NCBI GenBank assembly: GCA_902826385.1
Contig: CADEEU010000158.1
Span: forward strand, 1-5,312
Source of the DNA: an uncultured Acidobacteriota bacterium
Lineage (GTDB): Bacteria; Acidobacteriota; Blastocatellia; Pyrinomonadales; Pyrinomonadaceae
Reading direction: 5' to 3'
Length of the DNA: 5,312 bases
Positions 5,297 through 5,312 of this stretch are shown piece by piece. A model generated the notes under the pieces. It searched no databases and was not told where the DNA came from. It saw only the letters and a list, made by a program, of their open reading frames with translations. The translations under genes were made by a program, and so were the position numbers. The first letter of the stretch is position 1. Each line of letters begins with the position of its first letter.

Positions 5297-5312
5297 TAAA
5301 AAACATTTCGTA

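Overview
The window looks like a chromosomal stretch from a moderate-GC Gram-negative bacterium. An acidobacterium (Blastocatellia / Pyrinomonadaceae-like) is my best guess. It rests only on the overall look of the large secreted S9 peptidase and the BNR/YCF48-like propeller protein, so treat it as weak. Genes are densely packed, with short gaps or overlaps.

Left part (1-773). The first 44 bases are the last codons of a gene whose C-terminus reads RKRVLKANERPKK, matching the end of the translational GTPase TypA/BipA. A two-gene cassette follows on the same strand: a DUF4160 protein (139-405) and a DUF2442 protein (414-653), each with a clear ribosome binding site. Directly after the DUF2442 stop lies a second, broken copy of the typA 3' end (about 660-758). 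It still reads EFLATGELIEVTPKAI, then an in-frame TGA, then KRVPKANEHPKK. The cassette is therefore bracketed by an intact and a decayed copy of the end of typA, the pattern expected when a small module inserts at a gene 3' end with a long duplication or a supplied replacement end.

Middle part (770-2220). On the minus strand lie a membrane-anchored beta-propeller protein with about six Asp-box/BNR repeats (770-1900, possibly starting at 2005) and, upstream of it, a 62-residue very acidic small protein (1992-2180). The latter has a good sigma70-type promoter immediately ahead of its ATG.

Right part (2210-5312). A divergent promoter whose -35 box overlaps the minus-strand one drives a compact operon. 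It holds a 71-residue antitoxin-like protein (2244-2459), then a 161-residue minimal nucleotidyltransferase starting at GTG (2459-2944, TAGTG overlap). An exported 775-residue S9-family prolyl oligopeptidase/dipeptidyl peptidase-like enzyme (2934-5261) overlaps the nucleotidyltransferase by 11 bases. The peptidase carries an extra in-frame segment encoding a DNA palindrome. The window ends with three tandem CACAGAG-type 9-mers.

The most notable points are the typA-end duplication around DUF4160-DUF2442 and the nucleotidyltransferase pair. Both two-gene modules resemble toxin-antitoxin or small defence cassettes, but a functional label for either is inference.
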